From JALYUA01 sp038203955 (lineage in GTDB: Bacteria; Acidobacteriota; Thermoanaerobaculia; UBA5066; Gp7-AA6), in NCBI GenBank assembly GCA_038203955.1, contig JBBRDK010000043.1, forward strand, positions 1-29,197: a DNA stretch of 29,197 nucleotides, given 5' to 3'. Below, piece by piece: positions 7,986-15,347 of the stretch (position 1 is its first letter; the number at the start of each line of letters is the position of its first letter). Both the position numbers and the translations under genes were made by a program. The notes beneath the pieces are model-generated. The model worked only from the letters and a program-made list of their open reading frames with translations, had not been told where the DNA came from and ran no database searches.

Positions 7986-8748
7986 CGGATCGGGAGGACC
8001 TCTCCTGACGCCCGGCGACGGCGGGCCGGATGGCGCTTCCTCCGTCCCGGCGCCGGAGGGAGGAGCGCGGCCGGACGACCGTTTCGCGGCGGGTCTGAGA
8101 GGCTTCGGCCCTCTCGGAATCCTCGCCATGGCCGTCATTCTTCTTTCGGGCAACGTGTTTGTCGCGCCGATGGTGATCGTGCCGCTGGGCGCCCTTCTAA
8201 CGCTGCTCTGGGTGTGGTTGTCGGGCACGCCGTGGCGCGCGATCGGTTATGTGCGGCCGCGGAGCTGGGCGGTCACGGTGGCCGGCGGCATCCTTTCGGG
8301 CGTCGCCCTCAAGTTCCTGATGAAGGCCGTCGTCATGCCGCTCCTCGGCGCTGATCCGATCAACCACGCGTATCACTTCCTGGCCGGGAATCGCGCCGTG
8401 CTTCCGGCGGCGGCATACTCGATGATGGTCGGCGCCGGGTTCGGCGAAGAGACGGTCTTTCGTGGATACCTGTTCGAGCGCTTCGGCAAGCTCTTCGGGC
8501 CGGGTGTGCCGGCCCGGATCGCAACCGTGCTTCTCACCTCCGCCTGGTTCGGCCTGGCCCACTATTCGACCCAGGGGCTCGCCGGCGCCGAGCAGGCCGC
8601 GATCGTCGGCCTCGTCCTCGGAACGCTCATGGCGATGACCGGTCGAATCTGGATGCTGATGGTGGCGCACGCCGCGTTCGACCTGACTGCGCTCGCGATG
8701 ATCTACTGGAATCTCGAAGCCGACGTGGCTCATCTCGTCTTCCGCTAG
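7939..8748 (+). CDS. CPBP-family intramembrane metalloprotease
   Basis: Up to 269 aa with about seven hydrophobic segments. The CPBP/Abi motifs are present: EETVFRG (EExxxR), WFGLAH (FxxxH) and VAHAAFD. These place it among the type II CAAX protease and bacteriocin-processing-like peptidases acting inside the membrane. The start is uncertain. ATG 7939 overlaps the lipoprotein gene by 47 nt. A CTG at 8005 in the same frame sits 6 nt after a GGGAGGA site and would give a protein without overlap. The substrate is unknown, and no prenylation or bacteriocin genes are nearby. Confidence 0.85.
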   Translation: MENGSVSSTSGTRGRSGSGGPLLTPGDGGPDGASSVPAPEGGARPDDRFAAGLRGFGPLGILAMAVILLSGNVFVAPMVIVPLGALLTLLWVWLSGTPWRAIGYVRPRSWAVTVAGGILSGVALKFLMKAVVMPLLGADPINHAYHFLAGNRAVLPAAAYSMMVGAGFGEETVFRGYLFERFGKLFGPGVPARIATVLLTSAWFGLAHYSTQGLAGAEQAAIVGLVLGTLMAMTGRIWMLMVAHAAFDLTALAMIYWNLEADVAHLVFR

Positions 8749-8774
8749 CCGCAGCCGCGGGAGGGAAATCGAAG

Positions 8775-9008
8775 ATGCCGTTCAAGAGTCAGGCCCAGCG
8801 GAGGAAGTTCGCCGCACTCCTCGTCCAGGGGAAGATTTCGAATGAGACTTTCGAGGAGTGGAATCGTGAGACGGGTTCGACGAGTCTGCCGGAGCGCGTG
8901 ACGCCCACTCGAAAATCCAAGCCTAAGCGCAACGCGGGTGCGCAGACCCGAACCATTGCAAAGAAGAAACCGCGTCCGAAGGCCGCCTCGAGGCCCAGGG
9001 CGAAATGA
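8775..9008 (+). CDS. Small basic conserved protein (MPFKS-type N-terminus)
   Basis: 77 aa with a GGGAGG site 10 nt before the ATG. The first 45 residues (MPFKSQAQRRKFAALLVQGK, then TFEEWNRETGSTSLPERV) look like a short helical domain that recurs in small bacterial proteins. The remainder is a Lys/Arg/Ala/Pro tail (KPKRNAGAQTRTIAKKKPRP) resembling histone-H1-like nucleic-acid-binding tails. Function is unknown; binding to DNA or RNA through the tail is an inference from composition only. Confidence 0.7.
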   Translation: MPFKSQAQRRKFAALLVQGKISNETFEEWNRETGSTSLPERVTPTRKSKPKRNAGAQTRTIAKKKPRPKAASRPRAK

Positions 9009-9092
9009 CGACGTCCCGCCTCCGGGCGGATTCAACGTCCGATCGTTCGAGCGCTCCTCTGAATCCCGAACCGAAGCGCCGGCGGTGACCGC

Positions 9093-10077
9093 ATGAGTCT
9101 GCTCGCCGCCGCGCGATTCGCCGCCGTCCTTTTGTCGGGTCTGGTCGCGGGCATCTTTCTCGGAGATCGCATGGGAGCGAGCTTCGCCCGGCCCGCTCTT
9201 TCACCCTCGAGCTTCGTGACCTTTCAGCAGATTCAGCACGTTCACTTCGTCACGATGATGCCGATCGTGATCGGCGCGGCGGTCGTTTCCACGGCGGCGT
9301 GGCTCCTTCTGATCCGGTCTCGCATCAAGAGCCGGGAGTTCCTCTTCCTGGGGCTGGCTGCGGCCGCGTTCGCCGCCGTCATCATCGTCACCCGCACGGT
9401 CAACGTGCCCATCAACGACCGGCTCATGACGTGGAACGCGGCCTCGCCTCCCGCGGACATACGGGAGATCTGGGCGCGCTGGGAGCAGACGCACACCGTC
9501 CGGACGATCCTCGCCGCGCTGGCGTTTTGCTTCGAGCTCATCGCCTTCGGCGCGTCGAGGAGGTCTGTCGAGCCGCCGTCCCCGGAGCAGGCGTCGATGG
9601 CTGACGCGGCGCAGAGGCCGGAGCGCGCCGTGGATGTCGTCACGGCGATCACCATCGACCGCCCCCGCCACGAGGTCTCCGCCTACGCGGCGAATCCCGA
9701 CAACGCGCCGGCGTGGTACGTCAACATCAGATCGGTCGAGTGGAAATCCGAGCCTCCTCTGAGCGCCGGCTCGCGCGTGGCCTTCATCGCTCGTTTTCTG
9801 GGCAGACGGCTCGCGTACACTTATGAGGTCGTCGAGTTTTTCCCCGGAGCGAAGCTGGTCATGCGCACCGCCGAAGGGCCGTTCCCCATGGAGACCACTT
9901 ACACGTGGACGTCCCGCTCGGACGGGGTCACGGACATGAGGCTGCGGAACCGCGGGTCGCCCGCCGGTTTGGGAGACTGGTCGCGCCTTTCCTGGCAATC
10001 GCGATGCGGCGGGCGAATCGATCAGACCTCGCCCGCTTGAAGACCTGCTCGAAGGGCAGGGCACACGACGGACGTGA
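9093..10077 (+). CDS. DUF1772-like membrane domain fused to SRPBCC domain; 3' end frameshifted
   Basis: The first half (residues about 1-160) has four hydrophobic helices with FQQIQHVHFV and TVNVPINDRLMTWN motifs typical of DUF1772/anthrone-oxygenase-like proteins. The second half (about 180-300) is an SRPBCC (polyketide-cyclase-like) lipid- or hydrophobe-binding domain: AITIDRPRHEVSAYAANPDN, then WKSEPPLSAGSRVAFIARFLGRR (quoted: PLSAGSRVAFIARFLGRR). The open frame ends at 10040 with a non-SRPBCC tail. Another frame from 9971 reads FGRLVAPFLAIAMRRANRSDLARLK, in pieces GRLVAPFLAIAMRRAN and DLARLK, and a third from 10045 reads LLEGQG to a TGA at 10075-10077. Two single-base deletions (near 9970 and 10043) therefore hide the natural C-terminus, whose stop overlaps the next GTG. 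Confidence 0.72.
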
Positions 10078-10514
10078 AAGTCGTCGGGTCGCGTCTGACC
10101 GCCTCATTTCTGGGCCTCGTCCTCGTTCAGGCGGCTCACTCGATCGAGGAGTACTCGACCCGGCTCTACGACGTGCTTCCCCCCGCCCGGTACGTCAGCG
10201 GCCTCCTCTCCGCGGATCGGCGGATCGGCTTTGCGATCTTCAACGTCGCTCTCGTGGGGTTCGGTCTCTGGTGCGCCGTGGGTCCCGTCCGTCGGGGCCG
10301 GCGCGCGGCGCAGTCGCTCGCCTGGTTCTGGGTCGTTCTGCAGACGGGCAACGGGCTCGCTCACATCGGCTGGGCGGCTGCGGCCGGCGGGTATCGGCCG
10401 GGTCTCGTGACGGCCCCGCTCCTCGTAGCCTTCGCCCTTTTCCTCGGCTGGCAACTCCGGCGGGCTTCGCCGCCCTCCGCGGCGGCGCGGTTCGCCTCCG
10501 ACCGGAATCTGTGA
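10074..10514 (+). CDS. HXXEE-domain membrane protein
   Basis: 146 aa from GTG 10074. The name-giving motif is present early as HSIEE (H22, E25, E26) inside the first hydrophobic segment, followed by segments around residues 50-70, 80-105 and 115-133, so there are about four membrane helices. A second NGLAHIGWA motif resembles the other conserved His of the family. The function of HXXEE proteins is unknown, but the buried His/Glu set suggests a metal or proton site. The start overlaps the reconstructed stop of the upstream SRPBCC gene. A DoxX gene follows after 44 nt, making a small membrane-protein operon. Confidence 0.78.
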   Translation: MKVVGSRLTASFLGLVLVQAAHSIEEYSTRLYDVLPPARYVSGLLSADRRIGFAIFNVALVGFGLWCAVGPVRRGRRAAQSLAWFWVVLQTGNGLAHIGWAAAAGGYRPGLVTAPLLVAFALFLGWQLRRASPPSAAARFASDRNL

Positions 10515-10558
10515 AACGTTACTCGCCATCGCGAAGGCGCTTGCAGGAGGAGGACAGA

Positions 10559-10990
10559 ATGGTCGCCGACAGAGGAGACGTCACGCTGGCCGCGCGGTGG
10601 AAGTCCCGGACCCCGTACCTGTTGAGCGTCCTCCGGATCGTCACGGCGTTTCTCTTCGTGCAGTACGGGACGACGAAGCTCCTCGCCTTCCCCGCGGCCG
10701 TGATGCCGGGCGGCGGGACGGCCCCGTTGACGTCGCTGCCGGGTGTCGCCGCCATTCTGGAGCTGGTCGGAGGCGCCCTGCTTCTGGTCGGTCTCTTCAC
10801 GCGACCCGTGGCGTTCGTGCTGTCGGGCGAGATGGCGTTCGCGTACTTCATGGGTCACGCCCCCAAGGGTCTGTGGCCGTCACTGAACGGCGGCGGGCCG
10901 GCCGCGTTCTACTGCTTTCTGTGGCTGTATTTCTCGGCGGCGGGGGCGGGCCCGTGGAGCCTCGACGCACTCCGGCACCGAAGCGCCTGA
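10559..10990 (+). CDS. DoxX-family membrane protein
   Basis: 143 aa; the ATG at 10559 is preceded by GGAGGAGGAC. Four hydrophobic helices with the family's landmarks: RIVTAFLFVQYGTTKLLAF in helix 1, PGVAAILELVGGALLLVGLF in helix 2, FVLSGEMAFAYFMGHAPKGLW (quoted: LSGEMAFAYFMGHAPKG) in helix 3 and the PAAFYCFLWLYFSAAG helix 4. DoxX proteins are inner-membrane proteins often linked to thiol or oxidative stress handling or quinone chemistry. The substrate here is not evident. It lies at the end of the SRPBCC-HXXEE-DoxX group. Confidence 0.87.
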   Translation: MVADRGDVTLAARWKSRTPYLLSVLRIVTAFLFVQYGTTKLLAFPAAVMPGGGTAPLTSLPGVAAILELVGGALLLVGLFTRPVAFVLSGEMAFAYFMGHAPKGLWPSLNGGGPAAFYCFLWLYFSAAGAGPWSLDALRHRSA

Positions 10991-11002
10991 TCAGGAATCG
11001 GC

Positions 11003-11130
11003 ATGCAGGACTCCCTGATCGTCCGTCCCGTCGTTCCCGGTGACCGGGCCCGGTGGGAGCCCCTCTGGGCGGGCTACAACACCTTCTACGGCCGGACGCT
11101 GCCGATAGAGATCACGGACGTCGAGGAAGA
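11003..11130 (+). pseudogene. Truncated GNAT acetyltransferase (N-terminal fragment only)
   Basis: The ATG at 11003 opens with SLIVRPVVPGDRARWEPLWA and YNTFYGRTLP, which read as the first strand, helix and loop of a GNAT N-acetyltransferase. The acetyl-CoA-binding motif A and everything after are missing. Similarity ends at about 11125, where the frame runs into tandem GGGAAAC and GGGAATC heptamers and stops near 11200. I read this as a gene lost by deletion, with a repeat array at the junction. Confidence 0.55.
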
Positions 11131-11189
11131 GGAAAACGGGAAACGGGAAACGGGAAACGATGCGAGCCGGGAATCGGGAATCGGGAATC
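11131..11189. repeat. Heptamer tandem-repeat array (GGGAAAC / GGGAATC)
   Basis: One imperfect and three perfect GGGAAAC units (11138-11158), a 10-nt interruption, then three perfect GGGAATC units (11169-11189). The two unit types differ by one base. It lies at the end of the truncated GNAT fragment, 42 nt before the MBL gene start. Confidence 0.85.
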
Positions 11190-11231
11190 GAATTGGTTAA
11201 CCGGTAGCGAGAAGCGAAGAGAGAGTTTTCC

Positions 11232-12197
11232 GTGCGTCCTGACCGCAGACAGTTTCTGATCGGTGCCGCGGCCCTCGCCCTGCCGGCTGGAGCCCGGATG
11301 CGGGTCGATCCTCACGAAACGAAGGGAACGCGACTCATCCTTCTCGGGACCAAGGGAGGACCCGCTCTGACGAGCCACGGGCGGGCGAACCCCGGCACGC
11401 TCCTCTCAATCGAGGGAACGCCCCACGTCGTCGACTGCGGTTACGGGACGTCGCGGCAGCTCGTTTCCGCGGGCGTCCCTCTCAACACCGTGCGATCCCT
11501 CTTCATCACCCACCATCACTCCGATCACAACCTCGAGGTCGGCGCGATCGTCTACAACGGATGGGCCGCGGGATCTGCCGGGCGCGTGGACGTCTATGGG
11601 CCGCCCGGGCTCGAACGGATGGTCCAGGCGTTTTTCGAGTACATGAAATTCGACATCGACACGCGGATCGAGGACGAGGGACGGCCTGACCTTCGAAAGC
11701 TCGTCTTCGTCCACGAGTTCGAGAAGCCGGGCGTCGTCCTCGAGACCGGCGACGTGAAAGTGACGGCCGCCCTCGTGCGCCACCCGCCCATCCGGCACGC
11801 GTACGCGTACCGCTTCGATTCGAAGGACCGTTCGATCGTCGTCTCCGGCGACACGACGTATGCGCCGGAGCTCGCGGAGCTCGCCCGGGGCGCCGACGTG
11901 CTGGTGCACGAAGTGCTTTACCGGCCGGGCGTCGATGCCCTGCTCCGCCGCGTCGGGGACGCGAGGAGGCTTCGGGAGCACCTTCTCGCGAGCCATTCCA
12001 TTCCCGAGGATGCCGGCCGGATCGCGGCGCGAGCCGGAGTCTCGACGCTGGTGCTCTCTCATTTCGTCCCGGGAGATGACCCGTCGATCACCGACGCGCA
12101 ATGGGCGGAGGGCGCGCGGGCGCACTTCAAGGGACGGATCATCGTGGGCCGGGACCTGATGGAGATTTCCCCCGAAGCCCGCCGAGACCGCGTCTGA
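11232..12197 (+). CDS. Tat-exported MBL-fold metallo-hydrolase
   Basis: 321 aa from GTG 11232. The N-terminus RRQFLIGAAALALPAG is a twin-arginine signal, implying export of a folded metalloprotein to the periplasm. The metallo-beta-lactamase motif is HHHSDH (H94, H96, D98, H99), followed by later ligands in LVRHPPIRHAYAY, SGDTTY and LVLSHFVPG. The layout, with TLLSIEGTPHVVDCGYGTSR before the HxHxDH motif, matches the RNase Z-like/arylsulfatase-like branch of MBL hydrolases, of which exported members act on phosphodiesters or sulfate esters. The exact substrate is unknown. It appears complete. Confidence 0.88.
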   Translation: MRPDRRQFLIGAAALALPAGARMRVDPHETKGTRLILLGTKGGPALTSHGRANPGTLLSIEGTPHVVDCGYGTSRQLVSAGVPLNTVRSLFITHHHSDHNLEVGAIVYNGWAAGSAGRVDVYGPPGLERMVQAFFEYMKFDIDTRIEDEGRPDLRKLVFVHEFEKPGVVLETGDVKVTAALVRHPPIRHAYAYRFDSKDRSIVVSGDTTYAPELAELARGADVLVHEVLYRPGVDALLRRVGDARRLREHLLASHSIPEDAGRIAARAGVSTLVLSHFVPGDDPSITDAQWAEGARAHFKGRIIVGRDLMEISPEARRDRV

Positions 12198-12306
12198 CGC
12201 GGCCGGAATCGGGAGCCGAGCGACCAGCGGGACCGAGACGGCCGCGGTACTCCGCGGTCAACTAGGTCGGGAATCGAAGGCCTCCCGAGGCGGAGTCTGG
12301 AGACCC

Positions 12307-12858
12307 ATGAGATGGTTGTCGAAAGTCATGAAACCTCATGTTCGCGCCGCCTGGATCCTCGCGGGAATCTGCCTCCTCGCCGGGCCGAGTGGGTTGGCGC
12401 CGGCGCAGGCGTCGTCGGGAGCCGGCGCGCCAGTTCAGAAGGGAGCGGTCGTGACCATCCGAGCCACCGGCGCTTTTGACGTAAAGCTCGACGCGCAGAC
12501 CGCCGAGGAGAAGACGGGAGGCGCGGCGATCAGCCGGATGTCGATCGACAAGCAGTTTCACGGCGACCTCGAGGGAACGAGCAAGGGACAGATGCTGGCC
12601 GCCGGCACGGGGGTCAAGGGCTCGGCCGGGTACGTCGCGATCGAGCAGGTCACCGGCACTCTTCACGGAAGGACAGGGACCTTCGTCCTCCAGCACAGCG
12701 GCACGATGACGCGGGGAGCGCCGCAGCTCTCCGTCACCGTGGTTCCCGACTCCGGGACCGGCCAGCTCGCCGGTCTCGCCGGAAAGATGGCGATCCGGAT
12801 CACGGAGGGAAAGCACTTCTACGAGTTCGAGTACACACTCACGCCGCCGGGCAATTAG
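12307..12858 (+). CDS. DUF3224 domain secreted protein
   Basis: 183 aa with a signal peptide (residues about 10-36, AAWILAGICLLAGPSGLAPA; cleavage after an AQA motif). The start may be ATG 12307 or ATG 12328. The mature part carries the DUF3224 hallmarks: MSIDKQFHGDLEGTSKGQML, GSAGYVAIEQVTGTLHGRTG and FVLQHSGTMTRGAPQLSVTV, then SGTGQLAGLAGKM and HFYEFEYTL. The family is a small beta-barrel resembling allene oxide cyclase, with unknown activity. It has only unrelated neighbours. Confidence 0.88.
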   Translation: MRWLSKVMKPHVRAAWILAGICLLAGPSGLAPAQASSGAGAPVQKGAVVTIRATGAFDVKLDAQTAEEKTGGAAISRMSIDKQFHGDLEGTSKGQMLAAGTGVKGSAGYVAIEQVTGTLHGRTGTFVLQHSGTMTRGAPQLSVTVVPDSGTGQLAGLAGKMAIRITEGKHFYEFEYTLTPPGN

Positions 12859-12906
12859 AGAGCGGAGTCGCGGGGTGCGTGTGAGCGCCGGGATAGGATT
12901 TCGCGG

Positions 12907-13374
12907 ATGACGCAGCCCGCCCCGGGCGACGGCCCCCCGATCCTGACGGGCTCGAATCCTTCCGGGCGGAGGCCCGAGGTGATCGTCGAGTTTCTGTTCG
13001 ACCGAGGGCTGCTGTTCGTCGCCGTCCGCAACATCGGGGAGCTGCCCGCGGTCGGGATCTCGGTCCGGTTCGATCCGGCGCTGCGCGGATTAAACGGCAG
13101 CCGGGAGATCTCGGCCCAGGCTCTTTTCCGCGGCATCGAGTTTCTCGGCCCGAATCGCGAGATCTCGACGTTGCTCGATCGGAGCGATTCGTTCTTCGGC
13201 CGCGAGCCGGCGACGCGGGTGACCGTCGAGGTCCGATATGCCGGCCGCGACGGACGGCGCTACGAGGAGACCATCCGTCACGATCTCGAGATCTTCCGGG
13301 ACCTCGCCTTCGTGCCGGACCCGCCGGGGGCGGAGACTTCTCCCACGATCCACGATTCTCAGGAGGTGCCTTGA
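12907..13374 (+). CDS. Conserved protein of unknown function, coupled to tail-tube-like gene
   Basis: 155 aa. After a Pro/Gly-rich 20-residue start it is predicted to be all-beta: EVIVEFLFDRGLLFVAVRNI, GELPAVGISVRFDPALRG, FRGIEFLGPNREISTLLD, VTVEVRYAGRDGRRYEETI and RHDLEIFRDLAF. This pattern suggests an immunoglobulin-like sandwich. I do not recognise the family. Its TGA overlaps the ATG of the gp19-like gene (TGATG), and that gene's AGGAGGTG site lies inside this gene, so the two products are probably made together and may interact. A TAGGAT box 7 nt before the ATG, with no ribosome binding site, hints at a leaderless transcript. Confidence 0.65.
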   Translation: MTQPAPGDGPPILTGSNPSGRRPEVIVEFLFDRGLLFVAVRNIGELPAVGISVRFDPALRGLNGSREISAQALFRGIEFLGPNREISTLLDRSDSFFGREPATRVTVEVRYAGRDGRRYEETIRHDLEIFRDLAFVPDPPGAETSPTIHDSQEVP

Positions 13375-13802
13375 TGCCGCCGCCGCAGGACCCCTACAAG
13401 AACTTCAACTTCCGCGTCGAGATCGATGGAATCTCGATCGCCGGCTTCTCCGAATGCAGCGGCCTCGGCACCCGCGTCGACGTCATCGAATACCGCGAAG
13501 GCGGCAGCTCGGCGATCCGCAAGCTGCCCGGGCTGCGGAAGGTCAGCGACATCGTGCTGAAGCGCGGCGTGACGGGCTCGAGCGAGCTCCAGGACTGGCA
13601 CAAGAAGATCCTGAACGGCCAGACGGACCGCCGAAACGGCTCAGTCGTCCTTCTCGACGACGCCGGACAGGAAGTCGTTCGCTGGAACTTCTTCCATGCG
13701 TTTCCCAGCCGCTGGGAGGGGCCTCACCTGAAGGGCGAAGGACAGGACGTCGCGATCGAGACGCTGACGCTCGCGTGCGAAGGACTCGAACGGGTCACCT
13801 GA
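13374..13802 (+). CDS. T4 gp19-like phage tail tube / contractile-injection tube protein
   Basis: 142 aa from ATG 13374 with AGGAGGTG upstream. The sequence follows the tail-tube family along its whole length: DPYKNFNFRVEIDGISIAGF, SECSGLGTRVDVIEYREGG, KLPGLRKVSDIVLKRGVTG, the LQDWHKKILNG helix, GSVVLLDDAGQEVVRWNFFHAFPSRW (quoted: GSVVLLDDAGQEVVRWNF) and the closing ETLTLACEGLERV. Such proteins form the inner tube of phage tails and of extracellular contractile injection systems (Afp/PVC/MAC type). No sheath, baseplate, spike or AAA+ ATPase gene is in the window, so this is an orphan copy with one coupled unknown partner. Confidence 0.88.
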   Translation: MPPPQDPYKNFNFRVEIDGISIAGFSECSGLGTRVDVIEYREGGSSAIRKLPGLRKVSDIVLKRGVTGSSELQDWHKKILNGQTDRRNGSVVLLDDAGQEVVRWNFFHAFPSRWEGPHLKGEGQDVAIETLTLACEGLERVT

Positions 13803-13836
13803 GAGGCGTCACGACGCGAGACGCGCTTTCACCCTC

Positions 13837-14448
13837 ATGACCGACGTTTCGGCCCAGTTTGGCCCGATCGACATCTATCTCTTCGACCAGATCCTGAGAG
13901 GGCGCATCAATCCGGGCCTGACGGTCCTGGACGCCGGCTGCGGGCAGGGACGCAATCTCGTCTTCCTCCTTCGACAGGGAAACGACGTCCTCGCCCTCGA
14001 TCCCGACGCGGACGCCGTGGCGGCGGCGCGGCGGCTGTTCTCGTCCCTGGCGCCCCGGCTGCCTGCTTCGAACCTGCGGCAGGAGGCGGTCGAGTCGAGC
14101 ACGTTCCCCGACGAAGCCGCGGACGTCGTCTTGAGCAGCGCGGTGCTTCACTTCGCGCGCGACGAGGCGCATTTCCGCGGAATGCTTCTGGGAACCTGGC
14201 GGCTCGTGAAGCCGGGCGGGCTCCTCTTCTGCCGGCTCGCCTCCTCGATCGGCATGGAGACGCGCGTGACGCCGCTCGGAGGGAGGCGGTTCCGGCTTCC
14301 CGATGGCAGCTCCCGCTATCTCGTCGACGAGGCGTACCTCCTCGACCTGACCCGGGAAATGGGCGGCCGTCTCCTCGATCCGCTGAAGACGACGGTCGTG
14401 CAGGACCAGCGGTGCATGACGACCTGGGTGGTCCGGAAGACGGGCTGA
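13837..14448 (+). CDS. Class I SAM-dependent methyltransferase
   Basis: 203 aa. Motif I is TVLDAGCGQGRNLVFLL (residues about 29-45), the acidic strand-2 end is VLALDPDADAV, and the segment ESSTFPDEAADVVLSSAVLHFARDE (quoted: FPDEAADVVLSSAVLHF) and RLVKPGGLLFCRL complete the core. It has a short N-terminus (IDIYLFDQILRGRI) and a C-terminal KTTVVQDQRCMTTWVVRK strand as in tellurite-resistance-like or small-molecule methyltransferases; the substrate is unknown. The ATG lies 34 nt after the tube gene and has no clear ribosome binding site. Confidence 0.85.
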   Translation: MTDVSAQFGPIDIYLFDQILRGRINPGLTVLDAGCGQGRNLVFLLRQGNDVLALDPDADAVAAARRLFSSLAPRLPASNLRQEAVESSTFPDEAADVVLSSAVLHFARDEAHFRGMLLGTWRLVKPGGLLFCRLASSIGMETRVTPLGGRRFRLPDGSSRYLVDEAYLLDLTREMGGRLLDPLKTTVVQDQRCMTTWVVRKTG

Positions 14449-14465
14449 GGAGCGTCGCGCTCCCG

Positions 14466-14494
14466 TTGCGCCTCCCCGGCGCTTCTCATAGGCT
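14466..14494 (+). promoter_or_regulatory. Candidate leaderless promoter of the DUF1569 gene
   Basis: TTGCGC (14466-14471), a 17-nt spacer and TAGGCT (14489-14494). The -10-like box ends 8 nt before ATG 14503, so transcription would start at or near the start codon. No ribosome binding site precedes this ATG, in agreement with a leaderless transcript. Each box matches only 3 of 6 consensus bases. Confidence 0.35.
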
Positions 14495-14502
14495 TCGGTC
14501 CC

Positions 14503-14952
14503 ATGCAGACACTGTTTGACGCGGCCGGGCAGAAGTCCGTGGTCGAGAGGCTCGATCGCTTGACGCCCTCGTCTCCGCGGCAGTGGGGAAAGATGGATGT
14601 CGCGCAGATGATGGCGCATTGCTCGGCCGCGCTCGCCGTGGCGACGGGCGACACGCCGCGCCAGCAGGCCCTGATCGGCCGGATCTTCGGACCGTTCGTG
14701 AAGTCTTCCCTGCTCGGAGAAAAGCCTTTCAGCCGGAACTCCCCGACGGACCCGACGTTCGTCGTCACCGATCAAAAGGAGTTCGTAAAGGAGAAGGAGC
14801 GGCTGACCGGCCTGATCAGCCGCTTCGCCGAGCGCGGTCCCGAGCACGCCGGCGCGCAGGTTCACTCCTTCCTGGGAAGGCTGCGCGGGGACGAGTGGGG
14901 CGTGATGATGTACAAGCACCTCGACCATCATTTGAAGCAGTTCGGCGCGTAA
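14503..14952 (+). CDS. DUF1569 (DinB-superfamily-like) protein
   Basis: 149 aa. The DUF1569 pattern is clear: MQTLFDAAGQKSVVERLDRL, then QWGKMDVAQMMAHCSAALAV with a conserved His, LIGRIFGPFVKSSLLGEKPF, PTDPTFVVTDQKEFVKEKER and a C-terminal GVMMYKHLDHHLKQFG. It is a helical bundle related to DinB with conserved His residues for a metal. Activity is unknown. The gene stands 55 nt after the methyltransferase and 38 nt before the ATL gene. Confidence 0.88.
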   Translation: MQTLFDAAGQKSVVERLDRLTPSSPRQWGKMDVAQMMAHCSAALAVATGDTPRQQALIGRIFGPFVKSSLLGEKPFSRNSPTDPTFVVTDQKEFVKEKERLTGLISRFAERGPEHAGAQVHSFLGRLRGDEWGVMMYKHLDHHLKQFGA

Positions 14953-14990
14953 GCGTCGCGGCGGCTGGAGTATCGGACGGCCCCGGCCTC

Positions 14991-15347
14991 ATGATCCGAA
15001 ACAGCCCGAGCGCCGCCGGGGCCGGCGGCGGCGAAAACAGCTACACGAAGATCTACCGTGCGGTCTCGCGGATTCCTCGCGGGCGGGTGGCGACTTACGG
15101 GCAGATCGCGGTTCTCGCGGGAGTGCCCCGGCAGGCGCGACTCGTCGGATATGCGCTTCACGCTATCCGCGAAGGCAGCGGAGTCCCGTGGCACCGCGTC
15201 GTCAATGCGCAGGGAAGGATCAGCCCGCGGTCGGGCGGCGAGGCTCCCATGCACGTCGTCCAGCGCCGGCGGCTCGAACGCGAACAGGTGCGGTTCGATG
15301 CCCGGGGCCGCATTCCGCTCGAGCGTTATCGGTGGGGCCGCCGGTGA
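14991..15347 (+). CDS. Alkyltransferase-like protein (ATL, MGMT family without catalytic Cys)
   Basis: 118 aa; ATG 14991 is chosen because the upstream part of the frame overlaps the DUF1569 gene. The MGMT DNA-binding fold is visible: YRAVSRIPRGRVATYGQIAV with base-flipping Tyr36, the RLVGYALHAI helix with a likely Arg finger, and GVPWHRVVNAQGRIS. In the active-site motif PCHRV the Cys is replaced by Trp67 (PWHR), the defining change of ATL proteins. These bind O6-alkylguanine and recruit nucleotide excision repair rather than removing the alkyl group. The stop overlaps the GTG of the next GNAT gene. Confidence 0.9.
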   Translation: MIRNSPSAAGAGGGENSYTKIYRAVSRIPRGRVATYGQIAVLAGVPRQARLVGYALHAIREGSGVPWHRVVNAQGRISPRSGGEAPMHVVQRRRLEREQVRFDARGRIPLERYRWGRR

